The notes under the pieces were generated by a model. The model did not search any database and was not told the DNA's origin. It saw only the letters and a list, made by a program, of their open reading frames with translations. From JAQBVV01 sp965249205 (lineage in GTDB: Bacteria > Acidobacteriota > Vicinamibacteria > Vicinamibacterales > UBA2999): DNA of 64,000 nucleotides. Position 1 is the stretch's first letter; each line of letters opens with the position of its first letter. The DNA lies in contig CBDFLL010000006.1 of the NCBI GenBank assembly GCA_965249205.1, forward strand, positions 682,001 through 746,000, in the 5' to 3' direction. Shown here one piece after another: positions 8,481 through 18,083 of this stretch. The position numbers and the translations under genes were made by a program.

Positions 8481-8513
8481 AGCGCCACCGATCGGTATTG
8501 TAAGCTGGCTCCC

Positions 8514-9929
8514 GTGAGGCACACGAAAATCATCGCGACCGTCGGTCCAGCGACGAGCACTGACTCGGCGATCAGCGAGTTGATCGCCGCCGGCGTGGAC
8601 GTGTTTCGGCTCAATTTTTCGCACGGCACCCACGAGATCCACGGTGAGGTGCTCGGGCGCATTCGTGCAGCCGCCGAGCGGCAGCAGCGGTGCGTTGCCG
8701 TGCTGCAGGATCTCTCTGGCCCGAAGATTCGCACGGGTCTGCTGGCCGACGGCGAGCCCATCCAACTACACGAAGGAGAGGCACTGCAGATTGTGGTTAG
8801 TGATCTCGCCGGTGGGCCGGGTCGCGTGTCAACGCGCTACGTGGACCTCCCATCGGTGGTGCAGCCTGGCGACACCCTGCTACTGGACGACGGCAGGTTA
8901 CAGCTGCGGGTGGAGGAGACCGACGCGTCGGGCATTCGAACCACAGTGGTATTCGGCGGGATGCTTGGCGAACACAAGGGCATCAATGCACCCGGCGTCC
9001 GGTTGCCGTCAGGAGGACTCACGCCGAAGGACCTGGTGGACCTCGACTTTGGTGTTCGCGCTGGTGTGGATATGGTCGCGTTGAGTTTCGTGCGCAGTGC
9101 CGCTGATCTCACGCTCGCTCGCCAGAAGCTTCGCGAGGCGGGAGCACCCCATTTACCACTGGTGGCCAAGCTCGAACGTCCGGAGGCGGTGGAGGCTCTC
9201 GAGAAGATCCTGGCGGAGGCCGACGCCGTCATGGTGGCGCGCGGCGACCTGGGGCTCGAACTGCCGCTTGAGCATGTTCCACACGTGCAGAAGATGGTGA
9301 CACGCAGGGCTGCGGCGCTCGGGATCCCGGTCATCGTTGCCACTCAGGTGTTGGAGTCGATGCGCACCGAGCCCCGTCCGACGCGTGCCGAGGCCAGTGA
9401 TGCCGCCTACGCCGTCGACACGGGCGTGGACGCCATCATGCTCGCGGGGGAGACAGCCATTGGGTCGCATCCGGTTCGGGTGGTGCAAACGCTCGACGCC
9501 ATCATTCGTGACGCGGAGGCGATGCCTCCGGCGGGGCTTGTCGGGCTCGAAGAGGCGCGCGTGCTCGGCGGCCACGGGCGCGCCATGTGCGAAGCCGCCA
9601 TCACGCTGGCAGAGCGCGCGGATGCCAGCGCGATCGTCGCGATGACCCGCGGAGGCAAGACAGCCAGGCTGTTGTCAGCGTTGAGGCCGCGCGTTCCGAT
9701 CTACGCGGCGACCGACGATCTCGAGATGTCGCGTCGACTCGCGCTGGCCAGGGGCGTGGTACCAGTGCAGGTGGACCTCAGCGGCGACGTGACGGCCGCG
9801 GCGATCCGCATTGGCGAGATGCTCGTCTCCAGAGGGGCGATTCCTGCCTCGTCGATGATTGTGCTGGTGAGCATCGCACCTGATCTCGCCCATGGCTCGT
9901 CAAACGTGCTCAAGCTCCAAAGGATCTGA
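8514..9929 (+). CDS. pyk: Pyruvate kinase
   Basis: This is a full-length pyruvate kinase of 471 residues, converting phosphoenolpyruvate and ADP to pyruvate and ATP in glycolysis. It begins H-T-K-I-I-A-T-V-G-P-A-T and continues with R-L-N-F-S-H-G. The Mg/substrate region reads G-D-L-G-L-E-L-P and the catalytic signature is A-T-Q-V-L-E-S-M; the C-terminal regulatory domain includes T-R-G-G-K-T-A. The GTG at 8514 is preferred because it places the family's conserved N-terminus directly after the start. The longer upstream frame overlaps the divergent operon and is not real coding. Confidence 0.95.
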   Translation: MRHTKIIATVGPATSTDSAISELIAAGVDVFRLNFSHGTHEIHGEVLGRIRAAAERQQRCVAVLQDLSGPKIRTGLLADGEPIQLHEGEALQIVVSDLAGGPGRVSTRYVDLPSVVQPGDTLLLDDGRLQLRVEETDASGIRTTVVFGGMLGEHKGINAPGVRLPSGGLTPKDLVDLDFGVRAGVDMVALSFVRSAADLTLARQKLREAGAPHLPLVAKLERPEAVEALEKILAEADAVMVARGDLGLELPLEHVPHVQKMVTRRAAALGIPVIVATQVLESMRTEPRPTRAEASDAAYAVDTGVDAIMLAGETAIGSHPVRVVQTLDAIIRDAEAMPPAGLVGLEEARVLGGHGRAMCEAAITLAERADASAIVAMTRGGKTARLLSALRPRVPIYAATDDLEMSRRLALARGVVPVQVDLSGDVTAAAIRIGEMLVSRGAIPASSMIVLVSIAPDLAHGSSNVLKLQRI

Positions 9930-9958
9930 CCAGCGCGTCGCGCTCCGCGCTAGCGAGA

Positions 9959-10100
9959 GCGCTTTTCAAGTAGGCTCTGTACCGCCTGGGCGAGTCATCG
10001 TACTTCCGCACGCACTCCCACAACACTTCGGTCCCGCCGAATGCCGCAACGATTTTTCGGCATTGCGGCTACTCGAACGTCACACGGTTATGAAAAGCGC
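9959..10100. repeat. Inverted repeat flanking a 142-bp intergenic unit
   Basis: An 11-base arm AGCGCTTTTCA at 9959-9969 is repeated in inverted orientation at 10090-10100. Between them lie shorter nested complementary stretches (AATGCCG and CGGCATT around a T-rich loop near 10045-10065). It lies at the convergent 3' ends of pyk and the SRPBCC gene. It may be a small palindromic repeat or act as a bidirectional terminator. Confidence 0.35.
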
Positions 10101-10101
10101 T

Positions 10102-10569
10102 TTAGTTCGCCCAGCGATCTTCGAGGTACTTCTTCAGCGAGTTGAGCGTGGGCACCCACCCGCTTGCCACGATGTCGTAATACCGCGCCCATCGGGGGTT
10201 GCTCTCATCAAATCCTGACTGGCGCACGAGCAAATGGGTACGGGCCCCCGTCGGCCAGCAGGTGGCTTCAAGCGCCATCGGGCCGATCGGATCGCCTTCG
10301 GGCGGGATCCAGTACGTGTCGGCGACGAAGAACTCCTGCCCGACCTTGAACTCCATCACGGTGCCGTGGAGCGCTCCCCCGAGTGGTCCCAGGACCTCGT
10401 CCCGCCACTCGGTCGTGTCCCATCCGACCGCATAGCTGCCAAGCGGTCGAGGGGTGCAGACCGCGTGTGACACGTCCCACCAGACACTTAACGCTTCGGC
10501 ATCGAAGAACGCATCCAGCACCGCGGCTGGCGGGGCTTGGATGACAAGGCTATGAGTGCACTCACGCAT
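10102..10569 (-). CDS. SRPBCC (AHSA1/START-like) domain protein
   Basis: This 155-residue protein has the typical SRPBCC pattern: an N-terminal strand followed by P-P-A-A-V-L-D-A-F-F-D-A, then S-V-W-W near residue 28, and a long C-terminal helix with G-W-V-P-T-L-N-S-L-K-K-Y-L-E. Members bind hydrophobic ligands or act with chaperones; no enzymatic role is evident. It has no signal peptide. It is convergent with pyk and stands alone. Confidence 0.75.
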   Translation of the reverse strand: MRECTHSLVIQAPPAAVLDAFFDAEALSVWWDVSHAVCTPRPLGSYAVGWDTTEWRDEVLGPLGGALHGTVMEFKVGQEFFVADTYWIPPEGDPIGPMALEATCWPTGARTHLLVRQSGFDESNPRWARYYDIVASGWVPTLNSLKKYLEDRWAN

Positions 10570-10666
10570 ACAGACTACAGACCGCAGGAGGATGTCACAG
10601 AAGCCTTATTCCGACCCGAACCCTTAGCATTTCACATTTAGCGGGGTCGGCACCGATAATCGCTGG

Positions 10667-11524
10667 ATGCAGCCACTCGCCTATCGCGATGATGAATTCC
10701 TCGACAGCGACGAAGCCAGACCACTCCGGATTCTGGCCGAATACCACGAGCCGCTAGCGCGATTTACGGCGCAGCATATCCAGGACACCGTCGTGTTCTT
10801 CGGCTCGGCGCGGACCCTGAGTCGCGAGGATTCGAAAGCAGCGCTGGAGCGCCTGAGGGCCGGTGCAGCTGATGGCACCGGCGCACCCTCGGACGAGGAC
10901 GTGGCGAAGGCTCAGACGGCGGTGGAGTGGTCGCGGTACTACGAGGAGGCGCGCGACCTGGCGAAGCTGTTGACGGCGTGGTCGCTGACGCTCGAGCCCG
11001 CTCACCAGCGCTTCGTGGTGACCTCCGGCGGTGGCCCGGGCATCATGGAAGCGGCCAACAGGGGAGCGACTGAGGCCGGGGGCAAAACGATCGGCCTGAA
11101 TATCAGACTTCCGTTCGAGCAGGGGCCGAATCCGTACATCACGAAGGGTCTTCACTTCGAGTTCCGGTACTTCTTCATGCGGAAGTTCTGGTTCGCCTAT
11201 CTCGCTAAGTCGCTGGTCATCTTTCCCGGCGGCTTTGGCACGCTGGACGAGATGTTCGACATCCTGACGTTGATGCAGACCGACAAGCTCGCGGAGAACA
11301 TCCAGATCATCCTCTACGGCTCCGAGTATTGGGATCGCGTGCTGAGCCTGGACGCGTTGCGCGACGCTGGGGCGATCTCAGTGGGCGACGTTGGTCTCCT
11401 CGAACGTGGGGATACGCCGCAGCAGGCGTTCGCGCTGCTGAAAACCCATCTGACCAACCACCATCTGGCGCCTGCGGGACGAGAAGGACGCCTCGAGCCT
11501 GAGATCGCCCAGACCAGATACTGA
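10667..11524 (+). CDS. LOG-family / TIGR00730-type Rossmann-fold protein
   Basis: This 285-residue protein has V-F-F-G-S-A-R near residue 43, G-G-G-P-G-I-M-E-A-A-N-R-G and P-G-G-F-G-T-L-D-E, the defining motifs of the LOG family (once called lysine decarboxylases). Characterised members are nucleoside 5'-monophosphate phosphoribohydrolases that release cytokinin-type bases. The N-terminal extension of about 60 residues and an inserted charged segment resemble the longer bacterial class. No operon partner is visible; the gene is followed directly by a hairpin repeat. Confidence 0.82.
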   Translation: MQPLAYRDDEFLDSDEARPLRILAEYHEPLARFTAQHIQDTVVFFGSARTLSREDSKAALERLRAGAADGTGAPSDEDVAKAQTAVEWSRYYEEARDLAKLLTAWSLTLEPAHQRFVVTSGGGPGIMEAANRGATEAGGKTIGLNIRLPFEQGPNPYITKGLHFEFRYFFMRKFWFAYLAKSLVIFPGGFGTLDEMFDILTLMQTDKLAENIQIILYGSEYWDRVLSLDALRDAGAISVGDVGLLERGDTPQQAFALLKTHLTNHHLAPAGREGRLEPEIAQTRY

Positions 11525-11544
11525 GACGGTGCGCCCGAGCCTGG

Positions 11545-11708
11545 TTAGGGCTCGGGTCGAAATACGGTCGCCACCTTGACCACCGATACATCCCGCCGGG
11601 CCGCGTTGCTCGTCGCTTACATGCGCCTGGCATGCGCACTTCTCGCGCCTTGCCGGGCGGGCGCCTCGGCGCCCAAGCTGACAACCGTATTTCGACCCGA
11701 GCCCCTAG
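11545..11708. repeat. CTAG-bounded covarying hairpin repeat, copy 1 (164 bp)
   Basis: The ends are inverted repeats of about 20 bases (GGGCTCGGGTCGAAATACGG at the left), bounded by TTAG and CTAG. The reverse strand carries the family core: an AAGGCGCGA-like strand, an apical stem CATGC/GCATG (11620-11624 with 11630-11634) around a 5-nt loop, and GAGCAACGC. The final CTAG contains the TAG stop codon of the NamZ-like gene. It separates two convergent genes, so it may also act as a terminator. Confidence 0.8.
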
Positions 11709-12895
11709 TACAGCAGGTAGGGTGTGCGTCTTCGTCGGAACTCGTCCTCATCGACACGCCAGCGTGACGCCACGCCTTGCAGGGGTGTGTCGGACTCGAC
11801 GTCGGTACGAAGCGCGTCGGTGCCTGCCAGGATATCGATGGGCAGCAGGCGGTGCTCGTATTCGTAGGGAGGCGGCCTCCAGGCGAACGCAGCCGGACCA
11901 TGCCGACGAAACATGCCGATCAGCGCCAGCCCAGTGATCACCGGTCGAAAGGCGTCTCGATCCGTCACGTGGATCTGGCAGCCGCCGCATGCCTGTTGCG
12001 CGTGTTTCTGAAACGTTGGTTGAAACACCGCCGGCCTGAAATACACGCCTGGGAGCTCGAGCTTGTTCACCCCGGCCGCGAACGCCTCTGCATCGATGCC
12101 AGGCGCGCCGACCAGTTCAAACGGGCGCGTCGTTCCGCGGCCCTCTGACAAAAGGGTGCCCTCAAACAGCACCGTGCCGGGATACACAATCGCCGTGTCG
12201 AGGGTCGGCATGTTTGGCGACGGCAGGACCCATGGCAGCCCTGTCTGGTCCGCGTAGAGCCGCCGGTTCCACCGTTCCATTGGGGCGATCTCGAGAGCGG
12301 CCCCGATGCGCCCTTGCTCGTTGAAGAACCCGGCCAGTTCACCGATCGTCATGCCGTGTCGCATCGGGATCTGGAACTGACCGACGAATGATTCGAATCC
12401 TGCCGACAGCACCGAGCCCTCTACCTGAAGACCGCCAATTGGGTTGGGCCGGTCGCACACGATCACGGGCACGCCGTGACGCGCGGCTGCGCGCAGACAG
12501 TTCGCCATCGTGTAGATAAAGGTGTAGATCCGAGCCCCGACGTCCTGGAGGTCTATGACCAGGACGTCGATCCCCTCGAGCATGCCAGCCGTGGGTTCGC
12601 GGGTGCCGCTGTAGAGGGAATAGACCGGTATGCGTCGGATCACGTCGGCCGAGTCCGGCGTTTCGATCATGTTGTCCTGCACGTCGGAGTGGAAGCCGTG
12701 CTGAGGGCCGAAGATGGCGGTGATCTGCACGTCCTTGGCGTCCGCGAGGCGATCGACGATATGTCGGTAGCCTCGGTCAACCGACGCATGATTGCAGACG
12801 ATGCCCACACGCGCGCCGCGAAGGCGTGAGGAGGCGAGCAGTACGTCGGTTCCAAGGCGCACGGCGCCGAGTTCCATGTCCGGCACGGCGGACAT
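11705..12895 (-). CDS. DUF1343 / NamZ-like exo-beta-N-acetylmuramidase
   Basis: This 396-residue protein matches the DUF1343 family: G-I-V-C-N-H-A-S near residue 32, F-G-P-Q-H-G-F, V-I-D-L-Q-D-V-G-A-R-I-Y-T-F, C-D-R-P-N-P-I-G-G and M-R-H-G-M-T-I-G-E. The founding enzyme NamZ releases N-acetylmuramic acid from peptidoglycan ends and is used in cell-wall recycling. No signal peptide is evident at the first Met; an alternative start at 12877 would trim six residues. The gene ends with a TAC-TAG whose TAG is shared with the hairpin repeat. Confidence 0.85.
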   Translation of the reverse strand: MSAVPDMELGAVRLGTDVLLASSRLRGARVGIVCNHASVDRGYRHIVDRLADAKDVQITAIFGPQHGFHSDVQDNMIETPDSADVIRRIPVYSLYSGTREPTAGMLEGIDVLVIDLQDVGARIYTFIYTMANCLRAAARHGVPVIVCDRPNPIGGLQVEGSVLSAGFESFVGQFQIPMRHGMTIGELAGFFNEQGRIGAALEIAPMERWNRRLYADQTGLPWVLPSPNMPTLDTAIVYPGTVLFEGTLLSEGRGTTRPFELVGAPGIDAEAFAAGVNKLELPGVYFRPAVFQPTFQKHAQQACGGCQIHVTDRDAFRPVITGLALIGMFRRHGPAAFAWRPPPYEYEHRLLPIDILAGTDALRTDVESDTPLQGVASRWRVDEDEFRRRRTPYLLY

Positions 12896-13064
12896 GCTTA
12901 GGCGGGTCTCACGACAACGTAATGGGAGCTACCGGAGGACGACTTGGGGGTTGGCATAAGGCCCTGACGAGTCTGTCATCGGGACGCGTCCTCGTCAAAC
13001 CGGGATTGCGGCGCATCGAGCGCGGTGCTGGCGTGCCGGGAGTGGTTGCGGTATAAGAACGACG

Positions 13065-14489
13065 ATGTCTGTAACGCGAGTAGTGCTGGTGGCATGTCTC
13101 ATGTCGGTCCCCGTGTTCGCCCAGAGGACTGCTGACCCCTTTCCGACGCCGATCCCCACCACCGAGGGTGTGATCCAGGTCAGGTTCGTGGAATTCGCGT
13201 CGATTCCAGATACGGACGGCGAGGCCGCACGCATGATGCTGCTCGTGGACGAGCCGGGGACGCGCCGTCTCTTCGTCAACGATATGCGCGGTCCGTTGTT
13301 CACCGTCAGCTATGACGGCAGCGCTGTGACGCGGTACCTGGATGTCAACGCCGCCAACTGGGGAGTCAGCGTGGAGTCGTCGGGTCGCGAGCGTGGCGTG
13401 CAGAGCTTCGCGATCCATCCGCAGTTCAGCCAGCCCGGCACCTCCGGCTTTGGCAAGCTGTATACCTGGGCCGATACCAGCAACACGACACCGGTACCCG
13501 ACTTCGCACCTGGCGGGGGACGCAATACTCACGCGACGGTCCTGCTCGAGTGGGCGGCCCGGACGCCTAGCGCGGCGGTCTACGATGGCGGTCCGCCCCG
13601 TGAACTACTCAGGCTCGAGCAGCCGTTCGGCAACCACAACGGCGGCCACATCAGCTTCAATCCGCTTGCCCAACCTGGGGACGCCGACTTTGGGCTGCTC
13701 TACATCGGTGCCGCCGATGGCGGCAGCGGCGGCGACCCGCTCGGCGTTGGCCAGAACCTGAGCCTGCCCTACGGCAAGATTCTGCGCCTTGATCCTCTGG
13801 GCACCAACAGCGCGAACGGGCAGTACGGCATTCCCGCCGTCAACCCGTTCGCGAGCGACGGCGACGACGCGACGCTCGACGAGATCTACGCCTACGGCGT
13901 GCGCAACCCTCAGCGTTTTGGATGGGATTCGCAGAACGGGAACATGTACCTCGCTGACATCGGACAGAACACTGTCGAAGAGGTCAGCCTCGTCACCGCC
14001 GGCGCGAATCTGGGCTGGAACACGTGGGAAGGCAGCTTCGGCTACCTTGACCGTCGAGGGGTCAGTTTGACCAACCCGCGGGGTGACTCGTCGGCTACGT
14101 ATCCTGTGGTCGAGTACGGGCAGGTTGACCCGTTGTTCCAGACGCGGGTCGCCGTGACCGGCGTGCACGCGTACCGAGGCGGCGCGATCCCGCACCTGGC
14201 GAACCTGCTGCTGTTCGGCGACTTCCCCAGCGGTGAGATCTTTTACGTTCAGGCTGACGCGCCGCCGAATGGCGGACAGGATGCCATTCGCAGGATTCTG
14301 CTCAACGACGACGGGGAACCGAAGACAGTGCTCGATTTAATCCGGGAGAAGAACGTCGAGCAAGGTCGAGCGCCGGCCTCTCGCGCGGACCTTCGGTTCG
14401 CCGCCGGCCCCGACGATCAGGTGTTTCTGCTCAACAAGCACGACGGCACGATCCGTCTGCTCGTGCCAGACGCAAGTGCGTCCCGGTGA
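13065..14489 (+). CDS. PQQ-dependent sugar dehydrogenase-type beta-propeller (exported)
   Basis: This 474-residue protein has a signal peptide ending near V-F-A-Q (residue 20) and is periplasmic or secreted. The body is the glucose/sorbosone dehydrogenase propeller: G-V-Q-S-F-A-I-H-P, N-H-N-G-G-H-I-S-F, G-K-I-L-R-L-D-P, A-Y-G-V-R-N-P-Q-R-F and A-D-I-G-Q-N-T-V-E-E-V. Family members oxidise sugars with pyrroloquinoline quinone, but many close relatives have unknown substrates and some bind no PQQ. It is followed after 31 bp by the amidohydrolase, so the two may be co-transcribed. Confidence 0.87.
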   Translation: MSVTRVVLVACLMSVPVFAQRTADPFPTPIPTTEGVIQVRFVEFASIPDTDGEAARMMLLVDEPGTRRLFVNDMRGPLFTVSYDGSAVTRYLDVNAANWGVSVESSGRERGVQSFAIHPQFSQPGTSGFGKLYTWADTSNTTPVPDFAPGGGRNTHATVLLEWAARTPSAAVYDGGPPRELLRLEQPFGNHNGGHISFNPLAQPGDADFGLLYIGAADGGSGGDPLGVGQNLSLPYGKILRLDPLGTNSANGQYGIPAVNPFASDGDDATLDEIYAYGVRNPQRFGWDSQNGNMYLADIGQNTVEEVSLVTAGANLGWNTWEGSFGYLDRRGVSLTNPRGDSSATYPVVEYGQVDPLFQTRVAVTGVHAYRGGAIPHLANLLLFGDFPSGEIFYVQADAPPNGGQDAIRRILLNDDGEPKTVLDLIREKNVEQGRAPASRADLRFAAGPDDQVFLLNKHDGTIRLLVPDASASR

Positions 14490-14520
14490 CGGCGACGGTA
14501 GATATACGGAGGAGAGACGA

Positions 14521-15819
14521 ATGCGAATTATCACAGAACGTTCCACTCGCGTCCTCGCGGCTCTGTTGTGTGTGAGTCTGCCCCTGGGCGCGGCCTGTGC
14601 CGGCGCAAATGACGACCAGCCTGCCGAGGGGGCAGACGTCACTGCGTTCGAAGGCGCACGGCTCATCGTAGGCGACGAGAGCGCGCCGATTGAGAACGCG
14701 ACGGTTCTGGTCAGAGACGGGCAAATCATGCAGAGCGGTGCGAGCGCCGATGTGGAGGTACCGGCTGGCGCTGCACGCGTTGATCTGAGCGGCAAGACGG
14801 TGATGCCGGCCATCATCGACACGCACACGCACCTCCGTACCGACGAGCGCGATACGCTCGTGGAGGATCTGCAGCGCCGGGCCTACTACGGCGTGGTCGG
14901 GACCACGAGCATGGGACGGGAAGTCGGCGACGTGCCATACCAGGTTCGCGACGAGGTGATTCCCGATGCCTCCCGATTCCGTCTGGCCGGGCGCGGGATC
15001 ACCGGGCCGGAGCCGGGCAGAAGTGACGTGCCCTACTGGGTGACCACCGAAGCGGAGGCGAGGACGGCGATCCAGGAGCTGGCCGCGCTGAATGTCGACA
15101 TCGTCAAGATCTGGGTTGACGATCGCGACGAGATGTACGAGAAGCTGACGCCGGAGATCTACGGCGCGATCATCGACGAGGCGCACATGAACGACCTTCG
15201 CGTGACGGCGCACATTTTCGAGCTGGCGGATGCCAAAGGCCTGGTGCGTGCAGGTGTCGACGGGTTCGCGCACGGGGTGCGTGATCGCGATATCGACGAC
15301 GAGTTCGTCACGCTTGTCGAGGAGCGTCCCAACCTTGTGCTCGTGCCGAATCTGCCGAATCGAGGCGTCGCCACGGATCTAAGCTGGGTGGGCGAGACCG
15401 TGGCTGCCGACGCCCTGGAGGAGTTGCAGGCTGCGGCGATCGACCGGCCCGAGGCGCAGGAGACGTTTGGGATTCAGGCGCGCAACCTGGCCAGGCTCAA
15501 CGAGTCCGGCATGCGTATCGGCCTTGGCACCGACGGGAATACGCCGTACGCGCCCCACATCGAGATGGAGGACATGGTGGCCGCGGGTATGTCGCCGCAG
15601 GAGGTCATCGTCGCGGCGACGCGTAATTCTGCGGAGTTCATGCGTTTTCAGGATCTCGGGACCGTGGAGGCGGGCAAGAGTGCGGATTTCATCGTGCTCG
15701 ATGCGAATCCGTTGGACGACATCACGAACACCCGGCTCATCAATGCCGTCTACATGCGCGGTGTCGCTGTGGACCGCGACGGGCTACGCGCGGGTTGGGC
15801 GGCCGCTGACGGAAGCTAG
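14521..15819 (+). CDS. Amidohydrolase lipoprotein
   Basis: This 432-residue protein begins with a lipoprotein signal (L-G-A-A-C lipobox, Cys near residue 23). The amidohydrolase barrel has metal motif D-T-H-T-H, a V-D-I-V-K-I-W segment, H-I-F (metal His), A-H-G near the middle and G-T-D-G-N for the final Asp. The C-terminal segment G-K-S-A-D-F-I-V-L-D is typical of the imidazolonepropionase/prolidase-like clade. I chose the ATG at 14521 because GGAGGAG lies just upstream. The substrate is unknown. It sits between two other exported enzymes. Confidence 0.86.
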   Translation: MRIITERSTRVLAALLCVSLPLGAACAGANDDQPAEGADVTAFEGARLIVGDESAPIENATVLVRDGQIMQSGASADVEVPAGAARVDLSGKTVMPAIIDTHTHLRTDERDTLVEDLQRRAYYGVVGTTSMGREVGDVPYQVRDEVIPDASRFRLAGRGITGPEPGRSDVPYWVTTEAEARTAIQELAALNVDIVKIWVDDRDEMYEKLTPEIYGAIIDEAHMNDLRVTAHIFELADAKGLVRAGVDGFAHGVRDRDIDDEFVTLVEERPNLVLVPNLPNRGVATDLSWVGETVAADALEELQAAAIDRPEAQETFGIQARNLARLNESGMRIGLGTDGNTPYAPHIEMEDMVAAGMSPQEVIVAATRNSAEFMRFQDLGTVEAGKSADFIVLDANPLDDITNTRLINAVYMRGVAVDRDGLRAGWAAADGS

Positions 15820-15837
15820 GAAAACGAAGAAGACACC

Positions 15838-16608
15838 ATGAGAATCCACATCGCACCTGTGGTTCCCATCGGGCTGATACTCATCCTCAGCGCGTGTAGT
15901 GCGTCGGCGCAAGTCATGAGATGGCAGGTTGAGGGCGAGACACGCGAAGCCATCGTCTACGCGCCGGCCGCGCCACAGGGGGACGAGCAGGTCCCGCTCG
16001 TGTTCTCGTTCCACGGGCGTGGTGACAACATGGTGAACTTTCAGTACACCGATGTGCACGTCGCGTGGCCCGAGGCGATCGTCGTCTACTTTCAGGGACT
16101 CTCAGCTGGCGGAGGCCTTGCCGGCTGGCAGGCGGGACGAGGGGCGGACGACGACCGCGACCTGAAACTCGTCGATGCGGCCCTCGCATCGTTGCGAGAG
16201 ACGTACAACGTCGATGATGATCGCATCTATGCGACCGGTTTCTCGAATGGCGGGGTGTTTACCTACCTGTTGTGGGCAGAGCGCCCTGGCGTATTCGCGG
16301 CGTATGCACCCGTGGCAGGTCGCCTCCGTGAGTCGGTGGAACTCACTCAACCGCGACCGGTGTTTCACGTGGCAGGTCGTCGCGATCGGCAGGTAGAGTT
16401 CTCGGATCAGGAAGCCGCGATCGCCAGCGCAGTTGACGTGAACGGGATTGGCGACGCAACGTCGTCGTGCGGAGACGGTTGCACGCTGTTCGGATCGGAG
16501 ACGGCCGCTCCGGTCATGAGCTGGATCCATCCGGGCGGCCACGTCTACCCGCGCGACACATCCGAGCGGATCGTGTCGTTCTTCCGCGATCATCGACGCA
16601 CACACTGA
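15838..16608 (+). CDS. Exported PHB-depolymerase/LpqC-type esterase
   Basis: This 256-residue alpha/beta-hydrolase has an N-terminal signal peptide with a possible lipobox (I-L-S-A-C, Cys near residue 20). The oxyanion region is F-S-F-H-G-R-G-D, the nucleophile elbow is T-G-F-S-N-G-G, and the catalytic His is in H-P-G-G-H-V. This pattern belongs to the polyhydroxybutyrate depolymerase/feruloyl-esterase group. Two Cys close to residue 205 (S-C-G-D-G-C) may form a disulfide. It follows the amidohydrolase after 18 bp, probably in one operon. Confidence 0.83.
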   Translation: MRIHIAPVVPIGLILILSACSASAQVMRWQVEGETREAIVYAPAAPQGDEQVPLVFSFHGRGDNMVNFQYTDVHVAWPEAIVVYFQGLSAGGGLAGWQAGRGADDDRDLKLVDAALASLRETYNVDDDRIYATGFSNGGVFTYLLWAERPGVFAAYAPVAGRLRESVELTQPRPVFHVAGRRDRQVEFSDQEAAIASAVDVNGIGDATSSCGDGCTLFGSETAAPVMSWIHPGGHVYPRDTSERIVSFFRDHRRTH

Positions 16609-16809
16609 GCGTCGGACGGCGTGCACCGGCCGCCTGAGCTGAGCGCGTGAGCTGACCAGGTGCTGGCGTCGTAGCTACGATTGGTCGTGTTGGCGCAGTG
16701 GGAGAGTCGGACAGCGGAGGCGCCGACCGCCGGCGAGATGGTGGGCGGCGGCCGGCCCCTACAGGTTCCCCACAGGGACCGGCCACCGAGCCAGCTACCA
16801 GCCTGATCG

Positions 16810-17928
16810 CTAGTCTTCAGCCTGATACATCTTGGTGAAGTCGTTCCGCGGATTGGTGACGCTGAACGAGCCGTCCTGATTCGCGCTGACCTTGATCCAG
16901 TTCGCCGGTCCGCTGTGCACCGGGGCGTCCGGCCACGTGTCGCGCGGCCCCGACAGCGGGGCGACAGGCATGGCGTCGAGCTCCTGGTCAATCGTATTCG
17001 CGATGTACATGCCTGGGACCGTGTACTCCTGACCACTCAGAAGCGAGAAGTGCGACATCCAGACATCTTCGAGACCCGGCGAATTCAGAATGACGCTCAT
17101 CGACTCCGGCTGGCCACCCTTGCGGGTGCCGTTATTGATGATCGTCACGCGCGGCGCAAGCCCATTGACAAGCTGTGGCGTGTTCGACCCCACAGGCGAG
17201 GGTGGCCCTTGCCCGTGATGTCCGGAAAACAAGACGTCGACCTCACCGATGTGGTTCTCCGGGCACATCAACGCTCCTTCGACGTTCCAGGTGATGTCAC
17301 CGGGGTGTACGGCCGTAAACTCGCCGAACCTGATGTGGCTGCCGACCGACTGCGCGTTCTCACCGGTATCGGGGCCCATTTGCTCCCAGCTCGCGCAGTA
17401 AGGATTCTGGCCTCCGCCGCCCGCCAGATCGGACTCAATGGCGTCGCCACCCGCGGTGATGATGGTCCATTCCATGCCATCAACCGAGATGGTGTCGCCC
17501 GGATCGACGATGGTTCGTGACGCCTCGGCGACGAGCCCAGGATACACATCAGCGAGGAACGCCTCGGTGTTCGCCTGCCCCTGCACCGACGGGCCGGCGT
17601 CGTAGTAGGCCCCAATCGGAATCCTGCTGGCGAGTTCGGCGAGGCCGCCGTAGTGATCGCCGTGCCAGTGGGTCGTTATGTGATGGTCAATCTGCGTCAA
17701 CCCGGCATCCTGCACAGCTTCCATGATGCGTCCGACGTCGCGTGCTGCGTTTGCGCCGCCGTTGCCAGCGTCGATGAGCACAGACCCGCCCGATGGCGTG
17801 ACGAAGAGGGTTGCGTTTCCACCCTCAGTATCGACGACGTAGACGTCGAGCGTCTCGCGCGCCTGCGCCGACAGCAGCCCGCTGCCCACTACGACACTCA
17901 CAAGAGTGATAAGAATTTGTTTGCGCAC
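16810..17928 (-). CDS. Exported metallo-beta-lactamase-fold hydrolase (copy A)
   Basis: This 372-residue protein starts at a GTG with AAGGAG at good spacing; the longer frame to 18069 is not used. A signal peptide ends near L-L-S-A-Q. The fold is ComEC-like: V-D-T-E-G-G-N-A-T-L-F, V-L-I-D-A-G-N, then metal site H-W-H-G-D-H, a later H-P-G-D and G-H-H-G-Q-G-P. The C-terminal part is a conserved extension ending in F-S-V-T-N-P-R-N-D-F. A close paralogue is at 54215-55315 with the same order of motifs. The natural substrate is unknown. It is divergent from the cyclase gene. Confidence 0.85.
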   Translation of the reverse strand: MRKQILITLVSVVVGSGLLSAQARETLDVYVVDTEGGNATLFVTPSGGSVLIDAGNGGANAARDVGRIMEAVQDAGLTQIDHHITTHWHGDHYGGLAELASRIPIGAYYDAGPSVQGQANTEAFLADVYPGLVAEASRTIVDPGDTISVDGMEWTIITAGGDAIESDLAGGGGQNPYCASWEQMGPDTGENAQSVGSHIRFGEFTAVHPGDITWNVEGALMCPENHIGEVDVLFSGHHGQGPPSPVGSNTPQLVNGLAPRVTIINNGTRKGGQPESMSVILNSPGLEDVWMSHFSLLSGQEYTVPGMYIANTIDQELDAMPVAPLSGPRDTWPDAPVHSGPANWIKVSANQDGSFSVTNPRNDFTKMYQAED

Positions 17929-18083
17929 GTTTATCTCCTTGGATTGAAATCGGTAGCCGCACAGGGTACCACCGCATCTTCCCGGGGACAAGCGCATCCT
18001 GTTTGCGCGGCTCGGGACTTGGAACCGGCGATTTTCGCCCGGCGGCGGGTAGAATCTGACACGAAACATTGATTGGAGGACCC

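Noticed and set aside
8304..8765. Full 153-codon minus-strand frame ahead of the amidase
   Set aside because: Its first 95 codons are antisense to pyruvate kinase; only the 58-codon part from 8480 looks real.
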